This document shows positions 38,880-51,094 of a stretch of 64,000 nucleotides of DNA, piece after piece. The DNA is from Sipunculus nudus (Eukaryota > Annelida > Sipuncula > Golfingiida > Sipunculidae), in assembly GCA_026874595.1 (NCBI GenBank), contig CM049314.1, positions 37,117,229 to 37,181,228 of the forward strand, given 5' to 3'. A program made the translations under genes and the position numbers. Under the pieces are notes generated by a model. That model had not been told where the DNA came from and searched no databases. It saw nothing but the letters and a program-made list of their open reading frames with translations. Positions within the stretch are counted from its first letter, which is position 1; every line of letters starts with the position of its first letter.

Positions 38880-40470
38880 TGAATAACAAGATAAAGATGG
38901 GCCATGACGCCCAGCTGACTAGAAATACCTTCACAAACGGAATTTTATCACACGAATTGCAAATTTTGCTCTATGGTATCTCTATTCGACTGTAAGTTCT
39001 TCAAAATCAACAAGAAGAAAAAGTTTCATGATAAGATGTCCAGCCATTCCCATAAAATCTATAATTGAAGGACATTCCTGGATGTCTAGACAGAAGATTC
39101 TAGATCCAACAGTAAAGTTTTTACCCTTTCTGACTGTCAGGGTGCTTTAAATGTTTTTGGCCAGTAATATAGGTCACCATGAACTGTTTTCAGGTTTCCA
39201 TGCAGACTGCCCAAGATGTTTTGGCAGGTAGCATGCAAAATATAGGTCACCATAACACAATTTTAGGTTTCGGTGGAGATTGCCAAAGACTTAACTGTAT
39301 ATTACGTTGCAACATTCTATGGTTGGCAGGTACAAGTAGTGCCTATCTAATTTTCAGTGTGCTAAAATCATAATTTTGGCCCATAGTTCACAAAAGATAG
39401 GTCACTTTGACCTATTTTCAGGTTTCCATGCAGATTTACCCAAGACCTGCCTGAATGTAATGTTAGAAGATTCAAGGCCTAGAGGCTACAGTTTGTGTCC
39501 GTCTGACTAAATCGGTGTGCAAAATCATGTTTTCAACCTGTTGTTTGAAAAATCTAGGGAACCATGACCTAGTTAAGGTTCTCAAAGAGGTTTGCATAGG
39601 AACCTCTGGATGTACAGTTAGAAATATCTGGAACTAACTATTTGTGCCTTGTTAACGGACGGCCTACTTCATCTGATGGTTTCAAAGACAGAAAATACGT
39701 ATAAAAATGAGAAAAAAATGCAGGTGGCATCACAGTTCTTCAGGAAATGATGAAACACTCCATGATGAATATACATGGAAAGAATCACTGCAATCAATGC
39801 GTATGTTATTCAGATACTGGAGCATTTATATATTTTTTTAATTATTCTGGGGATGGGGGGGGGGGGGGGGTATTTCGAGCCCATAGCTAAGAGGATTTAA
39901 TAGTGATCTAATTTCAGGTTTCCAATGAGATTTGAATGGACCTTCATGGGTGTAAAATTAGAAGATTCTAGGCCAAGCGGTTACAGTTTGTATCAGTCTG
40001 ACAAACTGGATTTGCAAAATTATGTTTTCAGCCTGTAGTTGGCAAAATATAGGTCACCATGACGTAATTTCAGGTTTCAAGGCTATTTGCCTAGGATCTC
40101 CCCGGATGAACTGTTAGAAGTTTCTAGATCTAGTGGTTTTGGTTTGTGCCCAGTTAATGGCCGAACTGCTTCATCTGAAGGTAAAAAAAAAGAAAAATAT
40201 TGCGCCAAAATTAAAAAAATATATATAAATAAAAAATGTAAAAGGCGCCAAAAGTCTTTATGAACTTATGAAAAGCCATATGATGAATATATATGGAAAT
40301 AATCATGGCAATCAATGCTTTCGTAATTCAGATACTGGAGCATTTGTATTAATTTTTTTTACCTCCATGGCCTTTTAGACAGAAGTTTCTAGGTCCGGCA
40401 GTTGGACAGACATCTTGACGGGCGGACAAAGAGTGACAGCTATAGCTCAGTCAGTTTACCTAAAAAAGTT
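38880..40470. repeat. 1.6-kb repeat insertion in a left-copy intron
   Basis: The intron between exons 6 and 5 is 1774 bp here but only 186 bp in the right copy; the extra sequence is this block. It is built of diverged units of roughly 180 bp sharing 'ataggtcaccatgac', 'caggtttccatgcagattt', 'gttagaagattctagg' and 'gtgcaaaatcatgttttca', and contains a G run at 39849-39870. It ends with 'gacagctatagctcagtcag'. No protein coding seen. Confidence 0.7.
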
Positions 40471-41109
40471 TAAAATGAAATACAATACAAAATTGGATGC
40501 TGTAGAGTTAACTAATGTGAGTTTACCTGATCAATAAGTTCTTTGAAGGCGCTAAGATATCCAAACAGTCCAGTAGAACTTGACCCACCGACAGGAATAT
40601 GGTATGTGTCCCCACCAGTAATTGCTCTATTTAATAGATAAATAACAGATAAAGTATCATTTGAATTGCTTAAAAAAATTCATGAGACAGTGAAAAGACA
40701 TTCAAAGTGACTGACCATTAAATATTTGCATGAAGCTTACTGATAGTTTTCATAGGTATTTCAATAAACCTTTTCCACAAACATGCGCGAAGCAGAGAAT
40801 TATCGCCCTCAGTGATTGTGTCCGTTCAAGCAGAGTTCCCATTTAATACGGGAAAAATTATTTCATGCATGTGGGTAAAACCTTCATTTTCGAGCAGGAC
40901 TCCATCATAGTTTCTTTCTAACTGCTAACTAAAAGGTTTACACACATTTTGTGTGTATCTGTAGCATGCTAAGTGACTCTGACCACACCAAACCCTCTTA
41001 ACAAGTAGGCATTTACCACTCACTCGTTTACTCATGTTTGGCCATGCAGAGCATTTAAGGAATTAGGGTAAAGCCTATTTTGACCAGACATTAAACTTTG
41101 GGGTATACC

Positions 41110-42412
41110 AAGGAGTTATTGCCCTGTGAGCAAATAATGCTTGGCCCTATGAGCACCTATTGTTGGGTACTCGGAGCTAATATTGCTGGGCTCTAGGAGT
41201 AAGTATTGCTGGGTTCTATGTGCTTGTATAGATAGGCCCTAGGAAAAAGTACTGCTTGGCCATAGGAGCTAGTATTGATGGGCTCAGGAGTAATTATTCC
41301 TAGGTCTCATGAGATGAGCTAGTATTGCTGGGTCCTTGCAGCTAGTATTGCTTAGCCTTAGGAGAAAGTATTGCAGGGCACTAGGATCTAGTATTGCTTG
41401 GCCCTTTGAGCTAGTATTGCTGGGTCCTAGGAGTAAGTATTGCTAGGTCCTATGAGTTAGTACTGTTGGGCACTAGGGGATAGTATTGCTGGGCCCTAGG
41501 AGATACTATTCCTGGGACCTATGCGCTTGTAATGCTAGGCCCCATGGGCTAGTATTTTTGGGCATTAGGGGGTAGTATTGCGGGGCCATATAAGCTAGTA
41601 TTGCTAAGCCAATTGAGCTAGTATTGATGGGCACCGGGAATAGTATTGCTAGGCCTAGAAGCAGGTATTGCTAGGCACTAGGAGAAAGTATTGCTAGGTC
41701 CTATGAGTTAGTACTGTTGGGCACTAGGGGATAGTATTGCTGGGCCCTAGGAGATACTATTCCTGGGACCTAGGAGCTAGTTTTGCTGGGCTCTAGGAGT
41801 AATTATTGCTAGGTCCTGTGAGCTAGATTTTGCCGGGCCCTTGAAGCTAGTATTGCTGGGCCCTAGGAGAAAGTATTGCTGGCCACTAGGATCTAGTATT
41901 GCTGGGCCCTAGAAGTTAGTATTGCTGGGTAATAGGAGTAATTATTGCTAGGTCTTATAAGCTAGTATTCCTAGGTCCATGGAACTAGTTTTGCTGGGCC
42001 CTAGGAGAAAGAATTGCTAGGCACTAGGATCTAGTATTGCTGGGCCCTAGGATTAATTTTTGCTGGGCCCTTGGAGCTAGTATAGCTGGGCCCTTTCGAG
42101 GTAATATTGCCAGGCCCTATGAGCTAGTATTGCAGGGTCCTTGGAGCTTGTATTGCTGGACCCTCTGAGCTAATATTGCTAGGCACTGGCAGACAGTATT
42201 GCTGGATCCTACGAGCTAGTATTGCTAGGCCCTAGGAGCTAGTATTGCTTGTCTCTTAGAGTTAGTATTGCTCGGCCCTTTGAGCTAGTAATGCTGGACC
42301 CTAGCAACTAGTGATTGAGCAACCCAATGAGCTGGAAATTGCTTGGCGCTATGACCTAGCATTACTCGGCCATACGAACTAGTATTGCTGCGCACCACGA
42401 AGTAGTATTGTG
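41110..42412 (+). repeat. 23-bp minisatellite array (~56 units)
   Basis: Consensus unit agtattgctgggccctagga plus gct, repeated for about 1.3 kb with many substitutions, inside the pseudogene intron between exons 5 and 4 and absent from the right copy. A block of about 80 bp starting 'ctatgagttagtactgttgg' occurs at 41450 and again at 41701, so part of the array was copied as a larger unit of about 251 bp (11 monomers). The unit is rich in self-complementary words (GGGCCC, CCTAGG, CTAG). Confidence 0.92.
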
Positions 42413-45111
42413 AATTTTTATGAAATGAAATACAAGTCAGAAGAAAAAAATTCAAATTTGCTTGGTTTTATCATTTAAAATATAACCAAGTATGCTCCAT
42501 CTGGTCCATAAGACACAACTGATTATCCATTTACCAGCAGTGATGACATAACCCAGGGACCACTTGTTAGTCATTCTGTACACCTTTGCTATCTCGTTAA
42601 TGTATTACTGGTCAACCTAGGGTAAATGACTGATAAAAAGAACAATTGCTCTTGAATATGGAGTAGACTCCTTTGAAATATGCAGTAATAAAAGAGTAAA
42701 ATAAGCGGTAAGTCTCATTTTTTAAAGACTGATAAAGATGCGCTTGGAATACTCTTTTAAAAAGGAGTGATTTGGCAGGCCAGGTATTAATGTTCTCTCA
42801 AAATAAACCAAATTATATTCTTGTCGGTAAAAATAATTTCTTACGGGTAAAAAAATGTACAAAATTTACTGTTTGTACCAATGGTCCAAATAAATACAGC
42901 TCTCCAAGACAAAGAATGTGAATGGCAAAGCTAATTATGCATGAATATATGTTGGTGAGAAATTTGTGTTTTGGTATGAATTTGATTTAACTTAGACAGG
43001 CCAGTGACAAACAAAAACACACAAATAGAAACCAAAAAAAAATCAAAGTCTTTTAGAAATAAATATATTCAACCCACTTAATATGTTAACTGATCTGGTC
43101 CATTCGGACCTTTATGTGCGGCTCGTAAACACTTTTCACTATGTCAACTCCCACCATCTTGTTCAGAAACATGTTGCCCTGACAACCTGCCTCATCCAGA
43201 TTCTGAAATATAAATTAATGAAAAATCAGTTCTTGCAGTCCGTTATGATACTGAATATAGTAATGTCAAACAATGGCAGACAACACAAAACGTATCAGAG
43301 CTTCTTCCAACAATATAGTTTGTAAGTATGTTAAAATGCAGAATAAAATTAACGGGACATAATCAGGAGCAATATTATGCCTATTCTGTCACCCTATCAG
43401 CTCACTTTTGCTTTATTCAAAATATTTCCGGCAAAACCATCCAAGCACACAGTCTCAGTACCCGCCATATTGCTGTTTTAAACAAGACAATGTTTCAGCC
43501 TGCGGGAACATGTATGACATTGTTTGTACCAGACGGGCAGGTATCTCCTGATTGACAGGTGTTGTGGCCGGAGCCATGCACTGTTGTTAACATTCGTGAG
43601 GAGTAAGCAAATGGTTTCAAGGCACAATTTTGGCAGATTCAATTTTATTTTGAATAAAAGAAGATTTTTTTCATGTTAAATCAGCATGCTTTAAAGGTGA
43701 ATGGGCCCTTTAAATAACAAATCTGACTAGAAATGTCTGGAACAGTATCAGTAATGGGCCGATGATCAATTATAAACGATGATTGGTCGGGTTGTTGCGA
43801 ATGATCCGATGATCGATCTTGCAGTGCCATAATCAATTTCACCTATATGCACGTAACTTAGGCTTTGTGATGAGGAAATAATGTGCTTTTATATACATAT
43901 TGCAAGAAAACTAGACTCTGTGTTTACTAAAGAAACACAGTTTCTATGTTATTACACGATTCCCAACGCTACTCAGTATCAAAGTTTTTGCCTGTACTGC
44001 CTGAGAATAGGCACTGTATTAGCAATAGGTCATCTACTGACATGTAGTTGTCTCCACTAGTCTTAAGTGAAAAGTAAAGCTGTCAAAGATTTATATTTCT
44101 TGAAAGCTATGATGGCTATTACAAGTTATAAAATGACACAGAGCCTGGCCATTATGGGACTGATATCATCAATGTCAGGATGCAGCATGCTGTGATTATA
44201 TTGGTACATTCCGTTTAGATCAGAACAGAAATTGTTACCCAAATATAAATTTTTACATGATTATATATACCTCAGATTTCAACACCAGGTGGGGTTGCAA
44301 ACCAACGTGTTGCAACTACTGCTGTGGCTCGGCAGTGATTGGACTGCACCACACCACAGGTAATGACATGTTTGCAGCCTTTCTGAATAGCACCAGCAAG
44401 CAAAAATTCTAACTTACGCACCTGGAAATTTAGAACATTGACATGTTACATATATGGTCCTTGAATGTTGATGTGCATGTGAGTTGCCACATACCGGATG
44501 GAGTTTGTGGACAAGATCATAAATATCAGCTAATTTTATGGAAACTGATTAGATAATACAAATACATTTTACGTGTATTTGTCTGAAATGTATCCTTTAT
44601 ATCATACAGTAACACTCAGCTTAGATCAGTCTGATGAGTTCATGAGGATTGATAATGTATTGCAGATCTGTTTTTACACTGTAAATAATGACATCCCGTC
44701 AGGTAGGGGAGGATAGATGATTTTGGAATAGGAAGGGCTCATAGGGGCAAGGTATGGGACGGGTTGATGTTGAGATTTTATAAAAGGTTGCCTGTGATAG
44801 TGTAATCTAGGGCAATATAAACCTGCGTGAGATACAAAATCTTTCAATGTTTTTCAGCACTAAGCATAGCTATTGCTCTATTTCCCAGATTTAAGGCTAA
44901 AATATAGGGCTAAATGTGTTATGTGCCCCCCTGGTCATGTATGCAGTTGGCTTGGTTTAGATTGAGTCTATCATACCTTATCTCCAGATAAGCTGCTTCC
45001 AGTCATGTCATCTCTCTTTATATAAAGTTCTATGGTGGCCGGCAATCCTGGAAGGGTCCATTTGTGAATAGGTGTGTCCAAATGTGCTAACTAAACAAAA
45101 TTATGAAATAA

Positions 45112-45143
<32 letters not shown>

Positions 45144-47178
45144 CATGGAATATACCTAAATTTTTAGCCCACGGGAAAAATATGTAATTTGATCTAATTA
45201 GTGGTAGCTGACAAACTGTCATAGATGATTATATCAGTCCTATTCCAGCATTCATATAAAACATGAGACCATAAATTTTCATAAGATTGAAATTTTACAT
45301 AGGAAGGTGATTTATCTTGCTCAGTATAAAAGAAATGATTAGCCATCCAAATTAGAGGCTTAATAAATATGGGTAAAGTAGGGTTCTGAAAAGTGCAAAC
45401 AAGGCCAGCCCCCTCTAAAATATAATTTAATATAATGTATTATATTATAACATTTATTGCAGACTCAAATTCCATATAAGCTGTACATAGAAGAAAATGA
45501 ATATGTAAAATGTAACAAATGCTGTTCATCTTACATATATGAATGTACAAATGCAAAATATGTACATATGCATACACATACATACACACATACATATATA
45601 TTTATATATACATTTATGCATATATATATATAAATAAACAATCACCAATGTGCTTACATGCATACATACCAGTACAAACATTCTCATGCATTAATTTGTT
45701 ATGAAATAACCAATTATTTCTGAGAAATTATAATTAACGTTGTTTGTTTGTTGATTTTGTTATTATTATGGACAGCATCTGCCCACACTCATTTCAGATT
45801 CATATGTAAATTAGATGAATACATTGCACTTACAGTAACTTTCATATGCATTATCATTACTCATTACTTTGTTTTTCAAGGGGTGGATTTGCTTTACCAT
45901 CAGAAATTATCCATAATTTTAACCACACTAATTTTACTTTTAATTGCAAGCTATTTTTAATGAAGCCTAAGTATGTATATAAGATGAATATACATGCCCC
46001 ATCAACCAGCAGGTACAAGTAATCAATTTATACACCTTGAAGAAACATAGGACTTTACAGACAATAAGTATTTAGTTTAACCTTGGTCCCTTGACAAGTG
46101 ATAGTAAAGATAAATGACAGTAACAATCATGACAATGCATACCTTGACCTATAAACACAAACCTACAAAGTGTGCAACGTGTGAATCTTGACACAATATT
46201 TAAATTGAACATCACTAATTCATCTCACATTTCTGTGGGAAGTGTCAATATTTGAATTTTCCTTATTTTTGTTACTTGTATCATACTTGTATCAACTATT
46301 CTTATTTTTGTTATTTTATCATATTTGCTTTTACTTTCTTTCATCTTGTTATGTAGAGTCGGTTCAGTTAAATATTTAATGTGTTATTATTTAATGTGTT
46401 TTCAAACTTCCGATTTATACATCTTTCTTTTTCTGATAAGAACTTTGAACTGACTGGTATATATGATACCATTACCAATATCATTAGTCAGCAGCTATAG
46501 GCAAAGCTAAAGGTAATGTATAATAACTGCATGTTGATGGGTCCTATTTGAATAAAACACAATTTGATAAACAATGATCCAGTATGGCAAGCATATTATA
46601 CACAATATTGTTATTCGCAGTTAAACTCTGACATTTGCAACAAATTCACAGTAAACGTAAAAGATTTAAAACAGTATGATGTTAATTTTATTAAAGAACC
46701 TCACCCAGTCACAACACTGTGACAAAAAATATTGCTCAGTTAAGTTCATCATTTAGTATAATATGAGGAATTCAGCAGATTTGCAAACAGGAAGTTCGTG
46801 GAAGCACCTTTACAGATGGACCAAACGCCTGTAATACTCTGTGTTTAATATAAGTAAATTATAAATCAACAGTATGGGAAGAAATGTAATTTTTACCTAT
46901 TGGAATACATACACCTACACTACATGTATTTCTTTAGCAGGTGTTTGCATTTTATTGATCGAGCAGGTCAGATGATTAAATCATTGTCTGCTGCGCCGAC
47001 TTACCAGGCTCTGACTCTCCGCGGCTCACTTTGTTGGCTGCCTAGACGCTCCCTAAATTAAAAAAAGCTTCCCTAATACCCAAAATATTAAAAGCAGCAT
47101 ACATTTCAATTATGATTTCTGCAGTAATGTTAAAAATCAGCAAAGCAAAACAAAAATATAAAAAATTGAGAAACACAC

Positions 47179-47187
<9 letters not shown>

Positions 47188-47212
<25 letters not shown>

Positions 47213-47224
47213 AGGGGGGGGGGG
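47188..47224. repeat. (GA)n followed by G run
   Basis: About 13 ga units followed by about 10 G, in the first intron of the left pseudogene. Confidence 0.9.
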
Positions 47225-47363
47225 TCATAATTTACTCAATCCAGTCTGCATCAAAAGATAATCCGGCAAATAGGGGCTTGGGTCTAGGGCTGGTGTAGCT
47301 GAACTGTTCTGGTACTGGCCTTGTCATGGGCCTGACGTTGTATTATAGTAGTCTTATCACTTT

Positions 47364-47482
47364 AGTCTTGATCGAGACTAGTCCTTCTCTGGACCCTACC
47401 GTCCTATGCTAGATCTGTTGGACGGACGGACCTACCTAGCATAGGACGATAGGAACCAAAAATGGACTAGATCGAGACATGT
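47364..47482. repeat. Long hairpin 1 in pseudogene intron 1
   Basis: The arm at 47366-47412 ('cttgatcgagactagtcc' ... 'ccgtcctatgctag') is the imperfect reverse complement of 47436-47480 ('ctagcataggacgatagg' ... 'ggactagatcgagac'), giving a stem of about 45 bp with few mismatches and a loop of about 23 nt. Looks like a fold-back element. Confidence 0.75.
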
Positions 47483-47565
47483 ATTGGCCTATGCTGGCAG
47501 GTAGCACTTCAGGTTGTGTTGTGGTGTTAATTGATATTTACAAGAGAAATCTGGTGCTATTCTAG

Positions 47566-47615
47566 ATCCAGTTGGAGCTCGATTACCACCGAGACTAATA
47601 GAGCTCCAACTGGAT
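47566..47615. repeat. Perfect 15-bp-stem hairpin 2 in pseudogene intron 1
   Basis: atccagttggagctc (47566-47580) pairs perfectly with gagctccaactggat (47601-47615) around a 20-nt loop. It lies only 85 bp from hairpin 1 and shares 'cgagacta' words with it. Confidence 0.85.
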
Positions 47616-48376
47616 ATAGTTAGATATATAGAGTAGGATATATATTCCTGCTTTCCTAGTCTTGTAACAACTGTATAAGATTAACAAAAGCCACATTTTA
47701 GAAGGCTATTCTAACCAGGCACACCTTTTACGTGCATATCAAAACTTGCACAGTCACTTGCATTCACTCAATTGAATAAAGGTTTCTTGAGAAGGGCTCA
47801 CCTGTATCCTGTGTGTTGGGATGCCTTTCAGTTTTTCAGCCCATTTCGGAGGCTTGCATGGCACCAAATCTTTACCAAGCCCGTACATACTTTTACTGAA
47901 TGATGATGACCAACTGATGTTATGCCAGGCCTGGAGATGATAATATGAATTCCTTCAGTGTAAAGTGTATTTATATAATATCGTTGTATCCATGGATATT
48001 GGTTGGGCAAAATGTGAATGCGCGTGTGCGGAATTTGACTGGAACAAGCAAGCAACATATAAGGCGTCGCTTAGGTAGCACGGAGGTTGGGGAGCTGTTG
48101 AAATAAAGCCTAGTATCCAATTATAACAGTGTAATGCCCCTATATCAGAGTGTGGTGCATATCAAGGAAAGAAAAAGCACTGCGATGGCGCCAAACGTTG
48201 TATAAAATGCACGGACTTTGATGAAAAACAAGATGGACAAACTAGGCGCTCGCTTGGTAATGTGTTCAGGACAAACACATATGCGCACCATGTCGTATGT
48301 TTTTTTTTTTAATATTGGAAACAAAAGTTTAGTCAGTCCTTTGGAACTGTGTTACCTTTCATAAACTTTGTAATAG

Positions 48377-48707
48377 TATAATTATAATTATATCTGGAAT
48401 TTAAGGCCGTATTTACAACAATGTAACAATGATTATGTCGTTGAACTCTGTCACATGAGTAGTTTAGATTTGTCTAGACTAAAAACTAAAGAAGAGAGAA
48501 TTGAGGCGCTCTTTAGGTTACCTACAATTAATAGAAAAAAGAAAAGTTCACCGTTGGTCCAGACTGTGGCATTCTGGGCATTCTTGAACATTTTGAGAAA
48601 CAAAGGACACGTGAGTTTAAAGAAATCATAACGGTATTGGCCGATAATTCCAGTTCTAAACCAAAAGTTTTAAGACTGAGAGAAATTCAAAAGCTCACTA
48701 AAGAGGA

Positions 48708-48710
<3 letters not shown>
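48377..48710 (+). pseudogene. Unrecognised coding-like sequence with one frame change
   Basis: One frame reads NLRPYLQQCNNDYVVELCHM then SSLDLSRLKTKEERIEALF to PTINRKKK (about 48537). Another frame carries on with FTVGPDCGILGILEHFEKQ, EFKEIITVLADNSSSKPKV and LRLREIQKLTKEDD until a (TA)n tract. Amino-acid composition and the smooth switch at an A-run suggest a once-coding exon or transposon ORF with a 1-nt lesion. I do not recognise the family. It may be connected with the THAP-like ORF 200 bp downstream, but nothing shows this directly. Confidence 0.3.

Positions 48711-48750
<40 letters not shown>
48710..48750. repeat. (TA)n microsatellite
   Basis: (TA)n of about 41 bp separating the unrecognised coding-like stretch from the THAP-like ORF. 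Further short (TA)n tracts are at 10111-10143, 21565-21597, 45111-45142 and 50551-50596. Confidence 0.95.
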
Positions 48751-48751
<1 letters not shown>

Positions 48752-48909
48752 TGTCTCTTTCACGAGATGGCGCTGATATGCAAAAGCGGTAATTATAAAC
48801 GTTGATATGCGTGCGGGTTCCTAGCGATTGTTAACATATCAGACGACAGCTGATCTGTGTTTCCGCTTGGATCGCGAATCATCGCTCGATCATCTCCAGA
48901 AAATTTATA

Positions 48910-49116
48910 ATGACAGGATCAACATGTTCTGTTACTGGATGCAGGAATATTGGATGCCACCATTTTCTCCTGGGAGATCATCAAATGAAACGCTTGAGAA
49001 AATGGCTAAAAGCGATCAGGAGGCCAAGATGGCACCCGTCTCGTCACAGTGTCATCTTTTACGACCACTTTGCCGAGGATTATGTAACAAATAAGACATA
49101 TGATAAGGATATGTAA
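48910..49116 (+). CDS. THAP-like zinc finger ORF lacking one zinc ligand
   Basis: 68 codons from an ATG. MTGSTCSVTGCRNIGCHHF begins like a THAP domain (C-x4-C after a short N-terminus), then KRLRKWLKAIRRPRWHPS matches the central 'W' and 'R..W.P' region. It ends with SVIFYDHFAEDYV, where the family has I-C-x2-H-F. The third zinc cysteine is replaced by Phe (TTT where TGT or TGC is expected), while the HF is kept. THAP domains bind DNA in THAP-family genes and P-element-type transposases. This is either a decayed domain, a divergent one, or the first exon of a larger gene; the frame ends at TAA 24 nt after the domain. No transposase part was found. Confidence 0.5.
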   Translation: MTGSTCSVTGCRNIGCHHFLLGDHQMKRLRKWLKAIRRPRWHPSRHSVIFYDHFAEDYVTNKTYDKDM

Positions 49117-49119
49117 ACA

Positions 49120-50562
49120 GCCTTTAAATGCATATGATATAAAATCATTAAAATATATGATCGGGAAATGAAGAGTAATTTTGAAGATATTGTTAAAAAG
49201 TATATATTTTTATAATAAAACATGCTCGTTCGTCAGTGTTAGGCAATGTTTTGTTTATATAAACAAACTTGTTTGTAAGAAAAATTTTATTTTCAAAAAC
49301 ACTCTCAAGAAAAAAATTCTTACCAAAATGTATGTTTCTTAGAGTAAGAACTTATAGGGCAGGGAGTGGGGCAAGAACATTTATGAAAAATATATATATA
49401 CGTGGTCATGAAGTTTAATATACAGCGTTCTTATACAGGAAAAAAACCACTCACCTGCTCAAAGAAAACGACATTCAACATTAGTTTAGCTGGAGTAAGA
49501 CAAAGAAGGACACGAAAGATACGAGGCAAGAGAGACTTGACAGCAGGCATTAGCGTCTCCATCAAAATACAGATGTACTTATGGTAAATCCTATGGACAT
49601 TAGTAACAGAGACAGTAGTTTATTTGGTGAATGGTGTTCGGTATTGACGTCACATGAAAAGAGGACGTATTTTATTTTAGGAATTTGTGGACATTATGGT
49701 ATTTAAAATAAAACATCATTAAGCAAGAACAAAATGCATACTTATTAATAAATTTTAAAATAACAGTTTTGGTTTGTAAAATGTAGGGGTTTGCTCAACA
49801 TAAATTCTTATTTTGTTTTTATTTACGACTGATACAATATAATTTCTTCAGAGGGATCGAGAAGAGGGTAAAATATGTGATGTACCTGTTCCAATGGTTA
49901 AACTTTTGTTTTCATTCATCTATAACATTTCAATGTTTAATCTTTGGTAAATGATCTAGGTCCAACTAGCAATAGAGGAGACCATAGATATGGATCTTTA
50001 ATAAATATGCACAAAGAGGAACCCCGTGAAAATATAAAAAAATAGAAATCTGTGAAAATACAGCCATTCTGATATAAAGGCGACCACAATATTCAATGTA
50101 GCCTTGTAAGTCCTTGTTTAGTTTTGTCATTTTTTCTTGGCATCCGTCACACGGAGGGTGATGGTCTTGGGGAAGTCGCATGCTGGCATTTATTTATATA
50201 GGTTGTTTATTGCATATGCATTGATGATTTGATGTTCCTTTAGAAAATGTTTTATATGTTTACTGACTTCTTGTAGTACCGTTTCTCATATACCTCTATG
50301 GAATCATTGGAAATGATTATGAAGAAGGTAATGTGTCATGACCAGACATTTATGTACTTGTATATACCTGAAATGTATAGAACTGAACAGGCATGGGGTA
50401 TTCGTATTCGAATATATTTGAAAACACAATTTGGAGTAGTCATCGTCAAGTATATCATACAATTTTAGTGTCAGTAGATATTGGAAGCTTCAGTGAATAC
50501 AGTTGAATCTTATGCTGTAGGATGTTACATTTTTTTTAACTACATTATGATATATGTATATG

Positions 50563-50598
<36 letters not shown>

Positions 50599-51090
50599 CT
50601 AACATTTTAATTTGATTTAAGTAATGTATTAACCTGTATAACAATGAGCAATATTCTCTTTAATTTTTTTTATCTGAAAGATATTTATTTTAAAAAATCA
50701 TAACTATGCATACAAGTATTCTTCATATCTGTGGTACATATATAAACATTCTGGGAAACTGTAATTGCCGCCATTTTATCCAGTCAACAATCTAGTTAAT
50801 CTGTTTGAAACAGCTAGTTGCACTATTTAGCTGGTTTACCCATTGCTTTATAATAGCAACACCTCGCACGCCTAACAAAGCGGTTTGGGGCCAACTGCAT
50901 TGACACATAATCATGCCAATAACAATTACTTCCATAAAACAATTACAATTACAAATGACTTAATTTCACACAGTAAAGAAATCACTTTGCAATAAACTTA
51001 TTTTGAATTTACAGAGGCATTGTTCGTCAAAAGCATTTTTTAATCTTGAAGGGCAGTTTTATTAAAAGATAAAGGATAAAAAGGAAACTA
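49120..51090. other. Gene-free stretch
   Basis: Nothing recognised besides a (TA)n tract at 50551-50596. Short open frames at 49402-49587 and 49966-50181 resemble no known family and have no coding context. Confidence 0.4.
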
Positions 51091-51094
51091 TAAC

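Larger units (their letters stand above)
36778..47888 (-). pseudogene. D-cysteine desulfhydrase-like pseudogene (left tandem copy)
   Basis: Nine exons match the right copy: 47802-47888 (start MYGLGKDLVPCKPPKWAEKL), 44977-45090, 44271-44421, 43078-43202, 40527-40626, 38652-38752, 37998-38161, 37165-37299 and an exon-9 scrap near 36778-36801. Lesions: a 2-nt deletion in exon 3 shifts the frame; exon 4 has a 12-nt in-frame deletion and Glu-to-TAA (IS-stop-HIK against ISEQIK); exon 8 lacks 6 nt coding Tyr-Thr of the DPTYTGKA motif; exon 9 lost its acceptor and most codons in a deletion of about 410 bp. The motif around the PLP lysine reads SGDK instead of SGNK. Splice sites of exons 1-8 remain. 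The family (PLP fold type II) breaks D-Cys to pyruvate, H2S and ammonia, or ACC to ketobutyrate. This copy cannot make a working enzyme. Confidence 0.9.

Noticed and set aside
41110-42412. CRISPR array
   Set aside because: Units are directly adjacent 23-mers without spacers, in animal DNA; a minisatellite.
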